Positions 33,040-35,167 of a DNA stretch of 35,167 nucleotides are shown here, one piece after another (the first letter of the stretch is position 1; each line of letters opens with the position of its first letter). Origin of the DNA: SAR86 cluster bacterium (lineage in GTDB: Bacteria; Pseudomonadota; Gammaproteobacteria; Pseudomonadales; Pseudohongiellaceae). The stretch lies in the NCBI GenBank assembly GCA_002746215.1, contig NVWI01000008.1:104859-140025 (forward strand), given 5' to 3'. Made by a program: the position numbers and the translations under genes. The notes below the pieces were generated by a model. That model was given only the letters and a program-made list of their open reading frames with translations. It was not told the DNA's origin and made no database searches.

Positions 33040-35167
33040 ATGAATACTTTAATAGACGCCGCTTTTTCAAGGCCGAAAGTTGTGATTTTAATGTTGCTGA
33101 GCATTATGATCGCAGGTGCTTATGCCTATGTAAGCATCGCGAAAGAATCTATGCCGGATATCCCGATTCCTATTGTTTATGTCTCTATGGTTCACGAAGG
33201 TATTTCTCCAGAGGATGCTGAGCGTTTGTTGGTCTTGCCCATGGAAAGGGAATTACAGTCGATAGAAGGCCTAAATGAAATGTCTGCTACTGCCTCTGAA
33301 GGTCATGCTTCAGTCACGATGGAATTTGATGCCGGTTATGATATTGATCAGGCTCTGCTTGATGTCAGGGAGCAAGTCGACAGAGCTCGCGTAGAATTGC
33401 CTCCGGAAACACTGGAACCAACAGTCAATGAAGTCAATATATCGGAATTTCCGGTTCTTTCGGTTTCACTCTCTGGAAGAGTCTCTGAACGAACATTGAT
33501 TACTATCGCCAGGGATTTACAGGACAGGATTGAAGGCTTGCCTAATGTGCTTGAAGTAACAATTGGCGGTGATCGTGAAGAAATGCTCGAAATCCTGATT
33601 GAACCTTCTGTGCTTGATGCTTATGAATTGTCCTTCCAGGATATTTCCAACCTTGTTAGCACCAATAATCAGTTGATCGCCGCCGGCGCCCTGGACTCAG
33701 GAGCAGGCCGGATGATCTTAAAGGTGCCAGGTGTCATATCTGAATTGGATGACATTTTGACGATGCCAATCAAGGTGTTGGATGATCGTGTCGTTACTTT
33801 TCAGGATGTTGCTACTATAAGACGAACCTATAAAGACCCAGAAAGTTTTGCCAGAATCAATGGTGAAAATGCGGTGGTGCTGGAAATTTCCAAACGCTCA
33901 GGCGCTAATATTATTCAAACCATTGAAAATGTTCGCGGCCTGATTAGTACCGCTGAGGATGCCTGGCCAGCATCTATAAATGTAACCTACCTGCTGGATG
34001 GCTCTGAGCAAATTCGTACGATGCTGGGTGACCTGGAAAATAATGTTATCACTGCCATTATTCTGGTGATGATTGTGGTTGTTGCTGCCCTCGGCGTCGG
34101 CCCGGCTCTGTTGGTAGGGCTTGCTATCCCGGGATCATTTCTTGCCGGGATACTGATCATTTATGGGATGGGGCTGACGATGAATATGATTGTGCTGTTC
34201 AGTCTAATACTGGTTGTTGGCATGCTGGTGGATGGAGCAATTATCACGATTGAACTGGCAGAACGACTTAGATTAGAGGGCCTCCCTAAAAAAGAGGCCT
34301 TCGCGCAGGCCGCGAAACGTATGGCCTGGCCTATCATTGCATCGACAGCAACCACCCTGTCGGTTTTTCTTCCTTTACTCTTCTGGCCGGGCATGATGGG
34401 AGAGTTTATGAAGTATCTGCCAATAACCGTTTTGATTACGCTTAGTGCTTCCCTTTTCATGGCGCTTTGTTTTATTCCGGTACTGGGTGGGGTTATTGGT
34501 CGCCAAGTGAGTGCCACGACAGTGGCAAATACTGAGTATGTCAGGCATCAAAGTGTTAGAGCTGCCACGGGTTTTAAACTGAAATATTTGAAATTACTTT
34601 GGAAACTGCTTAATCATCCGGGCAAGGTTCTTGCCGGTATGATTCTATTCTTGTTAGGCACATATACTATTTATGGAATGTTCGGTAAGGGTGTCGAATT
34701 TTTTCCTTATCAGGAGCCGGAATTTATTCAGGTGGAAGTGCATGCTAGAGGTGATTTGTCGATTTATGAAAAAGATCAGATCATGGTTAATGTAGAAAAC
34801 CGTTTGTTGGATATGGATTATCTGGATGCAGTTTATACCAGAACGTCTGGTGGTGGTGGGCAAAATTCAAACACTGAAGATACGATTGGCGTAGTTCAGT
34901 TAGAATTTGTCGATTGGGATTTGCGCCCCACTGCGGTTGAACTGCAACAGGTTGTGCGCGGCAGGCTGGCTGATGTGCCTGGCATTCAAATTGAAATTGC
35001 TGAGCAGGAAAGTGGCCCGACTGGAGGTAAGCCTATCGAGCTTAAAGTAAGCTCAGATGATTCGAGCAAACTTGAAGAAGCAGTGGCAAACATACTTGCA
35101 GCTATGAATGAGATAGGTGGCTTTATCAATGTTGAAGATAATCGAACGTTACCGGGCATAGAATGGG
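33040..35167 (+). CDS. RND efflux pump, HAE1/AcrB-like family (3' end outside window)
   Basis: An open frame runs from ATG at 33040 to the window edge, about 709 codons, against about 1,030-1,050 for a full pump, so it is incomplete. Translation gives the typical first helix (residues 10-31), AKESMPDIPIPIVYVS, the porter domains with an EGHASVTMEF/QALLDVREQVDRA segment, then the TM4 motif VGMLVDGAIITIELAE near residues 394-409. Only one Asp (D398) is present where AcrB has an Asp pair, the second being Gly. A second periplasmic half begins near 560. With the adaptor and PadR regulator it forms a tripartite-type efflux system; the substrate is unknown. Confidence 0.93.
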   Translation, partial: MNTLIDAAFSRPKVVILMLLSIMIAGAYAYVSIAKESMPDIPIPIVYVSMVHEGISPEDAERLLVLPMERELQSIEGLNEMSATASEGHASVTMEFDAGYDIDQALLDVREQVDRARVELPPETLEPTVNEVNISEFPVLSVSLSGRVSERTLITIARDLQDRIEGLPNVLEVTIGGDREEMLEILIEPSVLDAYELSFQDISNLVSTNNQLIAAGALDSGAGRMILKVPGVISELDDILTMPIKVLDDRVVTFQDVATIRRTYKDPESFARINGENAVVLEISKRSGANIIQTIENVRGLISTAEDAWPASINVTYLLDGSEQIRTMLGDLENNVITAIILVMIVVVAALGVGPALLVGLAIPGSFLAGILIIYGMGLTMNMIVLFSLILVVGMLVDGAIITIELAERLRLEGLPKKEAFAQAAKRMAWPIIASTATTLSVFLPLLFWPGMMGEFMKYLPITVLITLSASLFMALCFIPVLGGVIGRQVSATTVANTEYVRHQSVRAATGFKLKYLKLLWKLLNHPGKVLAGMILFLLGTYTIYGMFGKGVEFFPYQEPEFIQVEVHARGDLSIYEKDQIMVNVENRLLDMDYLDAVYTRTSGGGGQNSNTEDTIGVVQLEFVDWDLRPTAVELQQVVRGRLADVPGIQIEIAEQESGPTGGKPIELKVSSDDSSKLEEAVANILAAMNEIGGFINVEDNRTLPGIEW

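Overview
This 35 kb window is a chromosomal segment from an AT-leaning gammaproteobacterium, probably free-living and aquatic. It carries a type IV pilus locus, the nadC/ampD/aceEF neighbourhood, yajQ, fxsA-groES-groEL, a tRNA-Leu(UAG), tesA/ybbA/ybbP and an RND efflux operon. No rRNA, CRISPR array, integrase or insertion sequence was seen. The only phage-like gene is a small XRE-type regulator at about 20.7-21.1 kb.

Layout. (1) 0.07-2.7 kb: pilB (minus) and pilA (plus) diverge around a 376-base regulatory region. That region holds a near-consensus sigma-54 promoter, a CRP/Vfr-like site, a TGACAA/TTGTCA palindrome and a terminator-like hairpin. (2) 2.7-10.6 kb: a glycan/lipid-sugar cluster. 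It has a GT-C-like membrane transferase with a C-terminal helical (TPR-like) part, a polyprenyl-phosphate-sugar synthase-like GT2, a SAM methyltransferase, a UPF0104/AglD-like membrane protein, a GT4 glycosyltransferase and, on the other strand, an OafA-type acyltransferase with an SGNH domain. (3) 10.7-16.8 kb: nadC (minus), ampD, aceE, aceF. In Escherichia coli the order is hofC-hofB-ppdD-nadC-ampD-ampE-aroP-pdhR-aceE-aceF-lpd. This window is therefore a rearranged version of that ancestral block, with the glycan cluster between pilA and nadC and with ampE, pdhR and lpd absent. GntR/PdhR-type operator sequences remain in front of aceE. (4) 16.8-20.5 kb: yajQ, fxsA, groES and groEL. The chaperone genes have a clear sigma-32 promoter and a strong terminator. 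Divergent intergenic repeats lie around them. (5) 20.5-26.0 kb: accessory genes, namely an XRE-like regulator divergent from an unrecognised SAM-binding-like protein, a single-pass coiled-coil protein, a DUF938 methyltransferase and a DUF5916-like outer-membrane protein. (6) 26.2-31.1 kb, minus strand: tRNA-Leu, ybbP-like permease, ybbA, tesA and an exported metallo-beta-lactamase-fold hydrolase. (7) 31.3 kb to the end: a PadR regulator, an RND periplasmic adaptor and an RND pump that runs off the window edge. Two palindromes overlap the padR promoter.

The most interesting candidate system is a pilin or surface glycosylation module directly downstream of pilA. In this reading a lipid-linked sugar would be made by the GT2 protein and used by the membrane GT-C enzyme, with methyl- and acyl-transferases decorating the glycan. 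This is inferred from family membership and gene order and has not been demonstrated.
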